Shown here one piece after another: positions 1 to 6,755 of a stretch of DNA of 7,041 nucleotides. The translations under genes were made by a program, and so were the position numbers. Numbering within the stretch: the first letter of the stretch is position 1; every line of letters starts with the position of its first letter. This DNA is from Candidatus Apopatocola equi. Its GTDB lineage: Bacteria > Bacillota > Clostridia > Oscillospirales > Oscillospiraceae. The notes beneath the pieces were generated by a model. It was not told where the DNA came from. It did no database searches and was given only the letters and a program-made list of their open reading frames with translations. Location of the stretch: the NCBI GenBank assembly GCA_018065965.1, contig JAGHSH010000008.1, positions 1 to 7,041 of the forward strand. Reading direction: 5' to 3'.

Positions 1-311
1 CCGGTACCCTTGCCGTGGATAATGCGCACGCTCTCCAGTCCGGCCTGCGAGCTGGAATCGATATAGCGCTCCACCACGGGGATGGCCTCGATGGTCTCCA
101 TACCCCGGATATCCAGCTCGGAAGAGACCGATTCGGAGCGAAGGGAAACCTTCATGCCGGAGGACACAGCAGGCCGCTCCGGCTTCACATTGTCCAGCAG
201 CACCACCTCGTCCTCCCGGGCCGTGAGGGTCAGGATACCGGAGCGCAGGCGGAGGGTGCGGTCGGCGGAAATTTCCTCCACGGGCTTTCGCGCCGCCCAT
301 GGCTTAGACCT
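1..311 (-). CDS. mutS2: MutS2 C-terminal part with Smr domain, out of frame with the ATPase part, cut by window edge
   Basis: This is the C-terminal part of MutS2, open without a stop from 311 to the window edge, in the +1 frame relative to the ATPase part at 304-2253. The first half is the linker after the coiled coil (VEEISADRTLRL, then LTAREDEV). The second half is the start of an Smr domain: SELDIRGMETIEAI, then VRIIHGKGT at the left edge. The DIRG and HGKGT motifs are the hallmarks of Smr, a small nucleic-acid-binding and often nicking domain. About 100 residues are visible; roughly 35 more would be expected beyond the window. A stop (TAG, 312-314) closes this frame just upstream, so it has no long N-terminus of its own. 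The only in-frame starts, such as GTG at 279-281 or ATG at 153-155, lack a clear Shine-Dalgarno site. It is therefore most likely the severed end of mutS2, not a separate gene. Confidence 0.85.
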
Positions 312-2253
312 CTACCACATCGCACACCTGCAGCGGACGGGAGGAGCTGCGGTTCTCCTCCGTCTCCCGGACGGCGCGGAGACTGCTGCGGGCCTCGTTG
401 AGCCGGCGCATGACCTCGGAGCGGGCATCGTTGTTCTTCCGGTGGTCGCCGCCGCTGACGCTCTCTTCCTTGATGCGGCTGAGCTCCCGGAAGGTGGTCT
501 CGGCCACCTGCCGGGCGTCGGCAAGGATGCGTTCGGCGTCCCTCTTTGCCTTCTCCTGCGCCTTGTCCAGCTTGACCTCCAGCTCGGCGCGGAGCCGGGC
601 GGACTTTTTCGCCTCCTCCTCGGCGGCGCGGCGGAGCTTTGCCTCCTCCAGCCGATCCCGATCCAGCAGGCGGCGGGCCTCCTCCAGCTTTTCGATGGTC
701 TCCTCAAAGCGGGCGGAGCTCACGCCGACGCGGCTCTGGGCGTCCTCGATCACGTCCTCGCTCAGTCCCAACCGCCGGGAGATGGCAAAGGCATTGGACT
801 TGCCGGGAATGCCCAGCAGCAGACGGTAGGTGGGACGCAGAGTGTTCACATCAAACTCGCAGGAGGCGTTCATGACCCCCGGCGTGTTGGTCGCATAGAT
901 CTTCAGCTCGCTGTAGTGAGTGGTGGCCGCCAGCAGGCTGCCCATGCTGCGCGCCTTTTCGATGATGGCGATGACCAGCGCCACACCCTCGGTGGGGTCG
1001 GTGCCCGCGCCCAGCTCGTCAAAGAGGATCAGGCTCCGCTCCCCGCAGTTCTCCAGAATGCTCACGATGGTGCGCATATGCGCCGAGAAGGTGGAGAGGG
1101 ACTGCTCTATGCTCTGCTCGTCGCCGATGTCGGCCAGCACGTTCTCCAGCACGGGCAGGCTGCTTCCCTCCCCCACAGGAATGTGGAGACCGCACTGAGT
1201 CATGAGGATGAGCAGGCCGATGGTCTTGAGCGTAACGGTCTTGCCGCCGGTGTTGGGGCCGGTGATGACCAGTGAGTCATAGCCCTCGCCCAGCTCCACG
1301 TCGATGGGCACCGCCGTGTCCTTCGGCAGCAGCGGATGCCGCGCCCGGCGCAGCCGGATCTCCCGCTGAGAGAGGACGGGCGAGCAGCCGTCCATGGCAT
1401 CGCTGAGTCTGCCACGGGCGAAAATGCCGTCCAGCGTGATGAGCAGGGCGCAGTCGGTGTCTATGTCCTCCCGGTGGGCGGCGCACTCGGCGCTCAGCTC
1501 AAAGAGGATGCGCTCGATCTCCGCCTTTTCCTTTGCCTTCAGCTCCCGGATCTCGTTGTTGGCCTTCACGGCGGCCATGGGCTCCACGAAGAGCGTAGCG
1601 CCGCTGGCGGACACATCGTGTACCAGTCCCGGCACGCTGCCCTTATACTCGCTCTTCACCGGCACCACGAAGCGGTCGGAACGGGTGGTGATAATGCTGT
1701 CCTGCAGCATCTTTTGCATGGAGGGTGAGGAGATGATCTTCTGCAGCGCATCCCGCACCCGGGCAGAGGCTGCGCGGATCTTCCGGCGGATGTCCGCCAG
1801 CTCCGGAGATGCGTTGTCCGCGATCTCGTCCTCCGAGAGGATGGAAGCCGTGATCTTCTCCTCCAGAAAGCGGTTCACCTGCAGAGCCGAGAACAGGTGG
1901 TCGATGCAGGAATGCTCCTCGGCGGAGAGTCCGTAGGAACGGACGCTCCGGGCCGCAGAGAGCAGCGCGGCAATATCCAGCAGCTCCCGGGTGTTGAGCA
2001 GACCGCCCATATCCGCCCGGGCTGCCGCCCCGCGCATATCCTTCAGCCCCGCAAAGGAGGGGCTGCCCTTATAGGCCAGCAGCTTTTTGGCCGCGTCGGT
2101 CTCCGCCAGCCGGCGCTCCACCTCGCCCCGATCCGTGGCGGGAGTGAGCTTCAGAGCATCCTCCCGGGCCCGGTCGGAAACGGCAAGGGCGGCAAGCTGC
2201 TCCAGTACCCGGGGCAGCTCCAGTGTGGCGCAGGATTTCTCGAATAATGTCAT
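304..2253 (-). CDS. mutS2: MutS2, clamp and ATPase domains; frame ends before the Smr domain
   Basis: MutS2 is a cytoplasmic MutS-family ATPase. It has been linked to suppression of recombination and, in Bacillus, to sensing and splitting collided ribosomes; it is not a mismatch-repair protein. In the 649 residues seen, the N-terminal core and clamp fill about 1-320. The Walker A motif GPNTGGKT is at 332-339, the SLSTFSAHM signature at 385-393, the Walker B region LILFDELGAGTDPTEG at about 408-423 and THYSELK at 445-451. A charged coiled coil covers about 505-620. The frame stops at RPLQVCDVVEV, where homologues continue into a linker and an Smr domain to reach about 780-790 residues. Those parts follow in the +1 frame (1-311), so the gene is interrupted. 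The usual Gly-Asp near the break reads Cys-Asp. The ATG at 2253 has an AAAGGAA site 9 bases upstream and lies 30 bases after recO, suggesting co-transcription. Identity is near certain; whether the protein is truncated in the cell is open. Confidence 0.95.
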   Translation of the reverse strand: MTLFEKSCATLELPRVLEQLAALAVSDRAREDALKLTPATDRGEVERRLAETDAAKKLLAYKGSPSFAGLKDMRGAAARADMGGLLNTRELLDIAALLSAARSVRSYGLSAEEHSCIDHLFSALQVNRFLEEKITASILSEDEIADNASPELADIRRKIRAASARVRDALQKIISSPSMQKMLQDSIITTRSDRFVVPVKSEYKGSVPGLVHDVSASGATLFVEPMAAVKANNEIRELKAKEKAEIERILFELSAECAAHREDIDTDCALLITLDGIFARGRLSDAMDGCSPVLSQREIRLRRARHPLLPKDTAVPIDVELGEGYDSLVITGPNTGGKTVTLKTIGLLILMTQCGLHIPVGEGSSLPVLENVLADIGDEQSIEQSLSTFSAHMRTIVSILENCGERSLILFDELGAGTDPTEGVALVIAIIEKARSMGSLLAATTHYSELKIYATNTPGVMNASCEFDVNTLRPTYRLLLGIPGKSNAFAISRRLGLSEDVIEDAQSRVGVSSARFEETIEKLEEARRLLDRDRLEEAKLRRAAEEEAKKSARLRAELEVKLDKAQEKAKRDAERILADARQVAETTFRELSRIKEESVSGGDHRKNNDARSEVMRRLNEARSSLRAVRETEENRSSSRPLQVCDVVEV

Positions 2254-2283
2254 GGTTCTTTTTTCCTTTCCCGTGACAGGGCA

Positions 2284-3024
2284 TCAGTGATGGGAAATGC
2301 TCCGCCAGTAGTCCAGAGAGCCGAAGCCCCGATCCAGCTGAGAGAGCAGAAATTGTTCGCAGGCATAGCGGAAGCGTTTCTCCGCCTCCGCATCCAGCGT
2401 AAAGGAATAGATCTTTTTCGCGTCCGCGTGGGTCACATGACGCATGGCCGCAAGGGAGGCCGGGCAAAGCTCTGCGCTGCGCCCCTCCGTCCGGCATTCG
2501 GCGCAGTGGAGCACGCCGCCCCGGAGATTCAGCCGGGGACGCTCGGGATTTTTCTCCCCGCAGACGGCGCAGGCCGTCAGCTCGGGCGCAAAGCCCGCCA
2601 GCGCACACAGCCGCAGCTCAAAGCAGGCCTTGATGTGCTCCGCAGCGTAGAGTCGGCGGGAGAGGGCAAAAAGGCCGTTGAGCCCCAGCGAGAGCAGCGC
2701 CGGGTTCGGATATTCCTCATCGCTGACCGTTTCCAGCAGCTCGGCAAAGTACACGCCCAGGGAAAAATCGGCAAAGTCTTCCCGCAGGGCGGAAAAGTCC
2801 TCCACCACGGAGGCCTCCGTCAGGGTATAGCGTCCCCGATTTTCGAAGAGCGTCAGCTCACTGAGCGTCAGCTGCTGGGCTGCCGCCGCGATCTTTGAGC
2901 CCTTGCGCATGGCGCCGCGTCCCTCGCAGGAGAGCTTGCCCTCCTCCGTGAGCACCGTGAGCATCTTGCTGGACTCCTTGTATTTTACTTCCCGCAGCAC
3001 AAGGCCGCGCAGGGTTTTGTACAT
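2284..3024 (-). CDS. recO: DNA repair protein RecO
   Basis: RecO works with RecR (and RecF) to load RecA onto SSB-coated single-stranded DNA in gap and break repair. The 246-residue length is normal. The N-terminal OB-fold segment (about 1-80) begins MYKTLRGLVLREVKYKESSKML, which fits RecO N-termini and supports this start. A helical C-terminal domain follows. Zinc-binding cysteines lie at 152/155 (CAVC) and 174/177 (CAEC), the four-cysteine arrangement seen in many Gram-positive RecO proteins. The gene follows yqzL, as in Bacillus, but a terminator-like hairpin and an AT-rich stretch separate them, so it is probably expressed from its own promoter together with mutS2. The ATG has no recognisable Shine-Dalgarno sequence: the bases just upstream on the coding strand are TATACATAAT. 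Translation may therefore start on a nearly leaderless mRNA or be coupled to a tiny upstream ORF. Confidence 0.95.
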   Translation of the reverse strand: MYKTLRGLVLREVKYKESSKMLTVLTEEGKLSCEGRGAMRKGSKIAAAAQQLTLSELTLFENRGRYTLTEASVVEDFSALREDFADFSLGVYFAELLETVSDEEYPNPALLSLGLNGLFALSRRLYAAEHIKACFELRLCALAGFAPELTACAVCGEKNPERPRLNLRGGVLHCAECRTEGRSAELCPASLAAMRHVTHADAKKIYSFTLDAEAEKRFRYACEQFLLSQLDRGFGSLDYWRSISHH

Positions 3025-3072
3025 ATTATGTATACCGAATTATGTAAATCATATTACGTTAACTATTCAAAA
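3025..3072 (-). promoter_or_regulatory. AT-rich intergenic island, probable recO-mutS2 promoter
   Basis: Only 10 of 48 bases here are G or C, in sharp contrast with the GC-rich genes on both sides. Reading toward recO, a TTGAAT (-35-like) is followed after 18 bases by TACATAAT (-10-like). TATGAT and TATACA are also present but have no convincing -35 partner. The motif TACATAAT occurs twice, 14 bases apart, and TAATATG occurs twice, 28 bases apart. Placement just after a terminator and just before recO makes a promoter plausible, but the exact hexamers are uncertain. Confidence 0.4.
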
Positions 3073-3103
3073 GCGGACGGAAGCGTTTCATGCCCCGTCC
3101 GCT
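3069..3103 (-). terminator. Rho-independent terminator after yqzL
   Basis: On the minus strand a perfect 9-base stem, AGCGGACGG with CCGTCCGCT (3095-3103 and 3072-3080), encloses a 14-base loop (3081-3094). It is followed by a short U run (TTTTG, of which the first T closes the stem). The 5' arm lies inside the end of yqzL and the yqzL stop codon (3088-3090) sits in the loop. The stem is strong but the U tract is short, so termination may be partial. The opposite strand also carries TTTT shortly after the stem, so it could act in both directions. Confidence 0.65.
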
Positions 3104-3192
3104 CGTTTTGCCTCCTTGAGTCTGCGGTAGAGCAGGAAGGCGGCAATGTCTCCCGTGTCCCGGAAGAGTTCCCAGAAAAGCTTCTCGTCCAT
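3088..3192 (-). CDS. yqzL: YqzL-like small protein
   Basis: This is a 34-residue ORF beginning MDEKLFWELFRDTGDIAAF and ending KRADGA. The pattern W-x2-F-x2-TG-x-I followed by a hydrophobic LL stretch matches the small YqzL family, and its position between era and recO is the same as in Bacillus subtilis. The function of YqzL is not known. It is somewhat shorter than the usual 45-50 residues, ending in a basic tail. The start at 3192 fits family N-termini, which begin only a few residues before the W-x2-F motif, but it has no Shine-Dalgarno site. An in-frame ATG at 3214-3216 would add eight residues (MPHGHTLP); it also lacks a ribosome site and lies in a hairpin. The gene begins 50 bases after the era stop, consistent with co-transcription. 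The last codons and the stop overlap the terminator hairpin. Confidence 0.75.
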   Translation of the reverse strand: MDEKLFWELFRDTGDIAAFLLYRRLKEAKRADGA

Positions 3193-3201
3193 GGGGAGAG
3201 T

Positions 3202-3216
3202 ATGCCCGTGGGGCAT
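3202..3216 (-). other. Short hairpin between era and yqzL
   Basis: The 15 bases form a perfect 6-base stem with a 3-base loop (ATGCCC-CAC-GGGCAT on the minus strand). No U tract follows, so it is not a terminator. It contains the upstream candidate start codon of yqzL. Its 5' arm is also the 5' arm of an 11-base inverted repeat that pairs with the terminator loop downstream. It could instead protect an mRNA 3' end or affect yqzL translation; none of this is shown by sequence alone. Confidence 0.45.
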
Positions 3217-3242
3217 GAAAATAGGTATGGTAAGAACTGGGC

Positions 3243-4142
3243 TCAGTCCCGGAAGCCGAAGTTCCGCAGCTGGGCCTGAGAATCCCGCCAGTTTTCCTTG
3301 ACCTTGACCCAGGTCTGCAGGAAGACGCGGGTGCCCATGAACTCCTCGATATCATGGCGGGCCAGCGCGCCGATCTTTTTGAGCATCGCGCCGTTTTTCC
3401 CGATGATGATGCCCTTGTGGGAGGTTTTCTCGCAGTAGATGGTAGCCTCCACGTCGATAACGGGCTCTCCGTCGGAGGCGTCCCGCTCGGAAAATTTCGT
3501 GATCTCCACGGCGGTGCCGTGGGGCACCTCCCGATCGAGACAGGTCAGCAGCTTTTCGCGAATCAGCTCCGCCACCACCTGCTTTTCGGGCTGGTCGGTG
3601 ATCATGCCCTCCGGGAAGAGAGCGGGCCCCTCCTGGGCAAACTTCTCCAGCTCGCAGAGCAGCTCCTCCACGCCCTCGCCGGTTTTTGCGGAGATGGGGA
3701 TCACCGCCTTGAAATCGTAGGCTGCGGCATAGAGGGCGATGACCTCCAGCAGGGAGGACGGCTCCACGCTGTCGATCTTATTGATGCAGAGGATCGCGTT
3801 CACGCCGCTCTCCCGGAAGGACTTCAGCAGCTCTTCCTCCTGGGGGCCGAGCTTGGCCACAGGTTCTACCAGCAGCAGCACCGCGTCCACGTCCGCCACG
3901 CTGGTTCTGACCACGCCCACCATGTAATCGCCCAGTCGGGTGCGGGGTTTGTGGAAGCCGGGGGTATCCATAAAGACGAACTGGGTCTCCCCGTGCTCCA
4001 CCACCGCGGTGATGCGGTTGCGGGTGGTCTGGGGCTTATTGCTGACAATGGCGATCTTCTCCCCCACCAGACGGTTGGTCAGGGTGGACTTGCCCACGTT
4101 GGGCCGCCCGCAGATGGTGATCATGGCATTTTTAGAAATCAT
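3243..4142 (-). CDS. era: GTPase Era
   Basis: Era is a membrane-associated GTPase that binds the 3' end of 16S rRNA and assists 30S subunit maturation. The 299-residue length is typical. The GTPase domain shows G1 GRPNVGKST (12-20), the G2 region QTTRNR (38-43), G3 DTPGFHK (59-65), G4 NKID (121-124) and G5 SAK (151-153). The C-terminal KH domain carries IIIGKNGAMLKKIG (245-258) and ends with the family motif VKVKENWRD (279-287). All key residues are present. The start at 4142 has GAGG 7 bases upstream and overlaps the end of ybeY by 11 bases, pointing to translational coupling; Met7 is a possible but less likely start. The neighbours phoH and ybeY act in the same RNA-maturation process. Confidence 0.98.
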   Translation of the reverse strand: MISKNAMITICGRPNVGKSTLTNRLVGEKIAIVSNKPQTTRNRITAVVEHGETQFVFMDTPGFHKPRTRLGDYMVGVVRTSVADVDAVLLLVEPVAKLGPQEEELLKSFRESGVNAILCINKIDSVEPSSLLEVIALYAAAYDFKAVIPISAKTGEGVEELLCELEKFAQEGPALFPEGMITDQPEKQVVAELIREKLLTCLDREVPHGTAVEITKFSERDASDGEPVIDVEATIYCEKTSHKGIIIGKNGAMLKKIGALARHDIEEFMGTRVFLQTWVKVKENWRDSQAQLRNFGFRD

Positions 4143-4587
4143 AGCCTAACCTCTTCATAATATCTTTTTCATGGGCGCGCATCTCGGCCTTCATGGGACC
4201 CTCGTCCAGATGGTCGTAGCCCAGCAGATGCAGCACGGAGTGTACCGTCAGATACTGCAGCTCGTGGGCAAAGCCGCCGCCGTATTCCTCGCCCTGCTTC
4301 TCGCAGCGTTCCAGAGAGATGACCATATCTCCCAGAAACAGGCAGCCGGTGTCATAATCCTCCTCGCCGATCGGAAAGGACAGCACGTCGGTGGCGCTGT
4401 CGATGCCCCGCTGCTCCAGATTCACGGCATGGATGCCCGCATCGTCCGTGAAGGTCACGGAGATCTCGCAGTCCCGCTCCGTTCCCTCGTTCTCCAGTGC
4501 CGCGTTTACCGCCCGCTTCACATGGCGGAAGGCGTCACTGTGACCCAGGTTCTTCTTATCCCGGGTAAAATACACCTGATGGCTCAT
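4132..4587 (-). CDS. ybeY: Endoribonuclease YbeY (rRNA maturation factor)
   Basis: YbeY is a zinc-dependent single-strand endoribonuclease needed for 16S rRNA 3' end processing and ribosome quality control, and it is known to interact with Era. The 151-residue length is normal. The metal site H-x3-H-x5-H is intact as TVHSVLHLLGYDH, with His116, His120 and His126. The conserved upstream segment QRGIDSATDVLSFP is at about 59-72. The start ATG overlaps the phoH stop in an ATGA arrangement, and the end overlaps era by 11 bases, so all three are probably translated as a coupled set. An AAGGAG lies 12 bases upstream inside phoH, a long spacing, which again suggests reliance on coupling. Confidence 0.97.
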   Translation of the reverse strand: MSHQVYFTRDKKNLGHSDAFRHVKRAVNAALENEGTERDCEISVTFTDDAGIHAVNLEQRGIDSATDVLSFPIGEEDYDTGCLFLGDMVISLERCEKQGEEYGGGFAHELQYLTVHSVLHLLGYDHLDEGPMKAEMRAHEKDIMKRLGYDF

Positions 4588-5597
4588 TTGCTGTTCTGTC
4601 TCCTTCTGTATGTGCCGGGGGCGGGGATGGCGGATCTGTTCGCTTCCTTCTTGTCCCCATATTTCTCGTAAGCCTCAATGATGCTCTGCACGAGCGCATG
4701 GCGCACCACGTCCGCGCCGGTCAGGGTACAGATGGCGATGTCATCCACGCCGCTGAGTACCTTCATGGCCTCCTTGAGCCCGGAGGGCTTATCGTCAGGC
4801 AGGTCGATCTGGGTCACATCGCCGGTGATGACCATGCGGCTGTTGAAGCCCAGACGGGTCAGGAACATCTTCATCTGCTCCCGGGAGGTGTTCTGCGCCT
4901 CGTCGAGAATGATGAAGGAATCGTCCAGGGTGCGGCCGCGCATATAGGCAAGGGGCGCGACCTCGATATTTCCCTTTTCCAGATAGGCCTGATAGGTGTC
5001 CGGCCCCAGCATATCGAAGAGGGCGTCGTAGAGAGGCCGCAGATAGGGATCCACCTTGCTCTGCAGATCGCCGGGCAGGAAGCCCAGACGCTCGCCGGCC
5101 TCCACGGCAGGGCGGGTAAGGATGATACGGTTGATGCTCTTCTCCCGGAAGGCAGCCACAGCGGCGGCCACGGCCAGATAGGTCTTGCCCGTACCGGCGG
5201 GGCCGATGCCCAGCGTGACGGTATTTTTCCGGATCGCCTCCACATACTGCTTCTGTCCGATGGTCTTGGGCTTCACCGGGCGGCCCTTGGCGGTGATGCA
5301 CACCACGTCGCTGCCCAGCTCCCCGATCTTCTGCTCCCGTCCCTCTCTGACCATGCGGAGGATGTAGCGCACCCGCTGCTCGTCGATGCTCTCGCCCTTT
5401 GCGCTGAGACTCAGCAGTCCCTCCACGGCCTTTTCGGCCAGCGCACAGGCCTCCTCCTCGCCGCTGATGCGGATCTCGGAGTCACGGTCCAGCACCCGCA
5501 CATCCAGCTCCTTTTCGGTGAGCCGCAGGTTCTGATCGAAGGAGCCGAACACGTCCAGTATGCTCTCCACCCGATCCACGGATATGATTCTTTCCAT
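4584..5597 (-). CDS. phoH: PhoH family ATPase
   Basis: PhoH-like proteins are cytoplasmic P-loop ATPases with an RNA helicase-like fold. Their precise role is unsettled, but their constant linkage to ybeY suggests RNA processing. The 337 residues show an N-terminal KH-like segment (about 1-100), Walker A GPAGTGKT (132-139), the conserved RPAVEAGERLGFLPGD (162-177), Walker B FIILDEAQN (228-236) and VITGD (256-260). The C-terminus is a short basic tail. The ATG at 5597 has a good AAGGAGA 7 bases upstream, and the 30-base gap to yqfD fits one transcript. In Bacillus a membrane HD-domain phosphohydrolase gene lies between phoH and ybeY; here the two overlap directly. Confidence 0.97.
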   Translation of the reverse strand: MERIISVDRVESILDVFGSFDQNLRLTEKELDVRVLDRDSEIRISGEEEACALAEKAVEGLLSLSAKGESIDEQRVRYILRMVREGREQKIGELGSDVVCITAKGRPVKPKTIGQKQYVEAIRKNTVTLGIGPAGTGKTYLAVAAAVAAFREKSINRIILTRPAVEAGERLGFLPGDLQSKVDPYLRPLYDALFDMLGPDTYQAYLEKGNIEVAPLAYMRGRTLDDSFIILDEAQNTSREQMKMFLTRLGFNSRMVITGDVTQIDLPDDKPSGLKEAMKVLSGVDDIAICTLTGADVVRHALVQSIIEAYEKYGDKKEANRSAIPAPGTYRRRQNSK

Positions 5598-5627
5598 ATA
5601 TCTGTCTCCTTGAAAAAGGGATTCTTT

Positions 5628-6755
5628 TCAGTTCTCCGCGCTCTCCTCCCGGCACAGGGGCAGGATGCACTCGCAGCGCAGGGTAAGGGTGCCGCCGCTG
5701 CGGTTCATGGCAGCCGTCAGCAGCTCGCCCCCGTCGGAGAGCTCCGCATCCAGCGTCTGCAGGAGCGCACGCTCCCCGATGCTCTCCGGCGCCGTTTTCT
5801 CTCCGTTGCCGTTCTCCCACTCCGTAAGCGTCAGCGTAAAAAGTCCCAGCGGCAGCGCACAGGAAGATACATCGTACATTTTACCACACTCCGGGCGCAA
5901 AATGCTACTGCCTCTTTGAAAAAAGATGCATCTTTTTCCGAAAATCAGACCCCGGATCACTTTTCTCCCGCCTGTGGCCTTCACCTCCCGAGCCGCAGAG
6001 GGGAAAAAGGCGCTTTTTTCCCAGAGGCAGCGCCCCCGGATCTCCGCCCGGGCGCGGTTTGCCGTGGCAGAGGGCACCACCAGCGCCTCGCCGGGCTCCA
6101 CCGCCATGCCGGGGTTTACCAGCGCCGTACCGGAGAGTACCCGCAGCTCTGTGATCACGCCCCGCCTGTCCGCCGTCAGCCGGACGCTGCCCGTTTCCGG
6201 CTCCGGTTCGGGGCGCTCCGTTCTGCCTTTGGCGCTGATCAGGGCCCGGCTGCCCCGGATATTCACTGTCAGGCTCTCCAGCTCCGGCAGCTGCTCCAAT
6301 GCCCGGGAGGCAAGCAGCTCCGGGCTCAGAGCAGGCAGGAAGGCGCCTTTGCGGAGCCCCGCGCTTTGCAGCGCCCCCTGCAGCTCCCACAGGGGCAGTC
6401 CGTCGGGATGCTCCCTGAAGTCGATCTCCCAAAGGAAGAGGGAGGAGAGCAGGAGGAGAAGGGAAAAGAGCACCGTAACCGCACCTGCCGCCGCATGGGA
6501 GCGGAGGGCGCTCCTCAGTCTCTCCCCGGCGCTCTCCCGCAGGATGCGGATGCTGCCGCCGCAGCGCTGCGCAAGCGTCTCCAGCCGCTCCCGCTCGGCC
6601 GCCTCCGCGCGGAAACGCAGGGAAAAGTCATCGATACTCTCCGTGTCGGAGAGGCGGATCCCCTCCCGGGCGCAGAGATTCAGAAAGGCCGCCTTGTCGC
6701 AGACCTGCGCCTCCGCCTGCATTCTGCCCATATAGGGTCGGAAGAGCTTATCCAT
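5628..6755 (-). CDS. yqfD: Sporulation membrane protein YqfD
   Basis: YqfD is a membrane protein of spore-forming Firmicutes, expressed in the mother cell under sigma-E in Bacillus; its biochemical activity is not known. From the chosen start the protein is 375 residues, slightly under the usual 390-400. A cytoplasmic N-terminal domain (1-86) precedes one strong membrane segment at about 87-109 (GAVTVLFSLLLLLSSLFLW). A large outer domain follows, with the pattern L-x3-G-x2-G-x-F (about 129-139), TVNIRGSRALISAKGRTE and GVITELRVLSGTALVNPGMAVEPGEAL, all recognisable YqfD elements. The start at 6755 (MDKLFRPY) is preferred because it overlaps the yqfC stop by 8 bases and removes an unconserved 15-residue extension that would begin at 6800 inside yqfC. 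The C-terminal third is less conserved and I cannot assign it further. Confidence 0.9.
   Translation of the reverse strand: MDKLFRPYMGRMQAEAQVCDKAAFLNLCAREGIRLSDTESIDDFSLRFRAEAAERERLETLAQRCGGSIRILRESAGERLRSALRSHAAAGAVTVLFSLLLLLSSLFLWEIDFREHPDGLPLWELQGALQSAGLRKGAFLPALSPELLASRALEQLPELESLTVNIRGSRALISAKGRTERPEPEPETGSVRLTADRRGVITELRVLSGTALVNPGMAVEPGEALVVPSATANRARAEIRGRCLWEKSAFFPSAAREVKATGGRKVIRGLIFGKRCIFFQRGSSILRPECGKMYDVSSCALPLGLFTLTLTEWENGNGEKTAPESIGERALLQTLDAELSDGGELLTAAMNRSGGTLTLRCECILPLCREESAEN

Larger units (their letters stand above)
3086..3220. repeat. 11-base perfect inverted repeat enclosing yqzL
   Basis: TTTCATGCCCC at 3086-3096 and its exact reverse complement GGGGCATGAAA at 3210-3220 flank the yqzL coding region, with 113 bases between them. 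In the mRNA the upstream arm can pair locally (hairpin at 3202-3216) or with the distal arm, which lies mostly in the loop of the terminator. The match does not extend further at either end. Confidence 0.6.

Noticed and set aside
304..312. Programmed +1 frameshifting in mutS2 as in prfB
   Set aside because: The P-site codon GTC would re-pair poorly with TCT in the +1 frame and no Shine-Dalgarno sits at the required spacing. I keep the frameshift as a finding but do not accept programmed recoding as its explanation.
82..1275. A plus-strand open frame of 397 codons antisense to mutS2
   Set aside because: The translation is low-complexity and lacks motifs, while the minus strand carries unmistakable MutS2 motifs throughout; it also runs across the frameshift site.
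3059..3355. A 98-codon minus-strand frame overlapping the end of era and yqzL
   Set aside because: It is out of frame with both genes, rich in Arg, Ser and Pro typical of shadow frames, and has no recognisable pattern.
5611..5630. Inverted repeat TGAAAA...TTTTCA between yqfD and phoH
   Set aside because: The six-base arms are A/T-rich with an 8-base loop, too weak for a terminator, and the element abuts the phoH ribosome site within an apparent operon.
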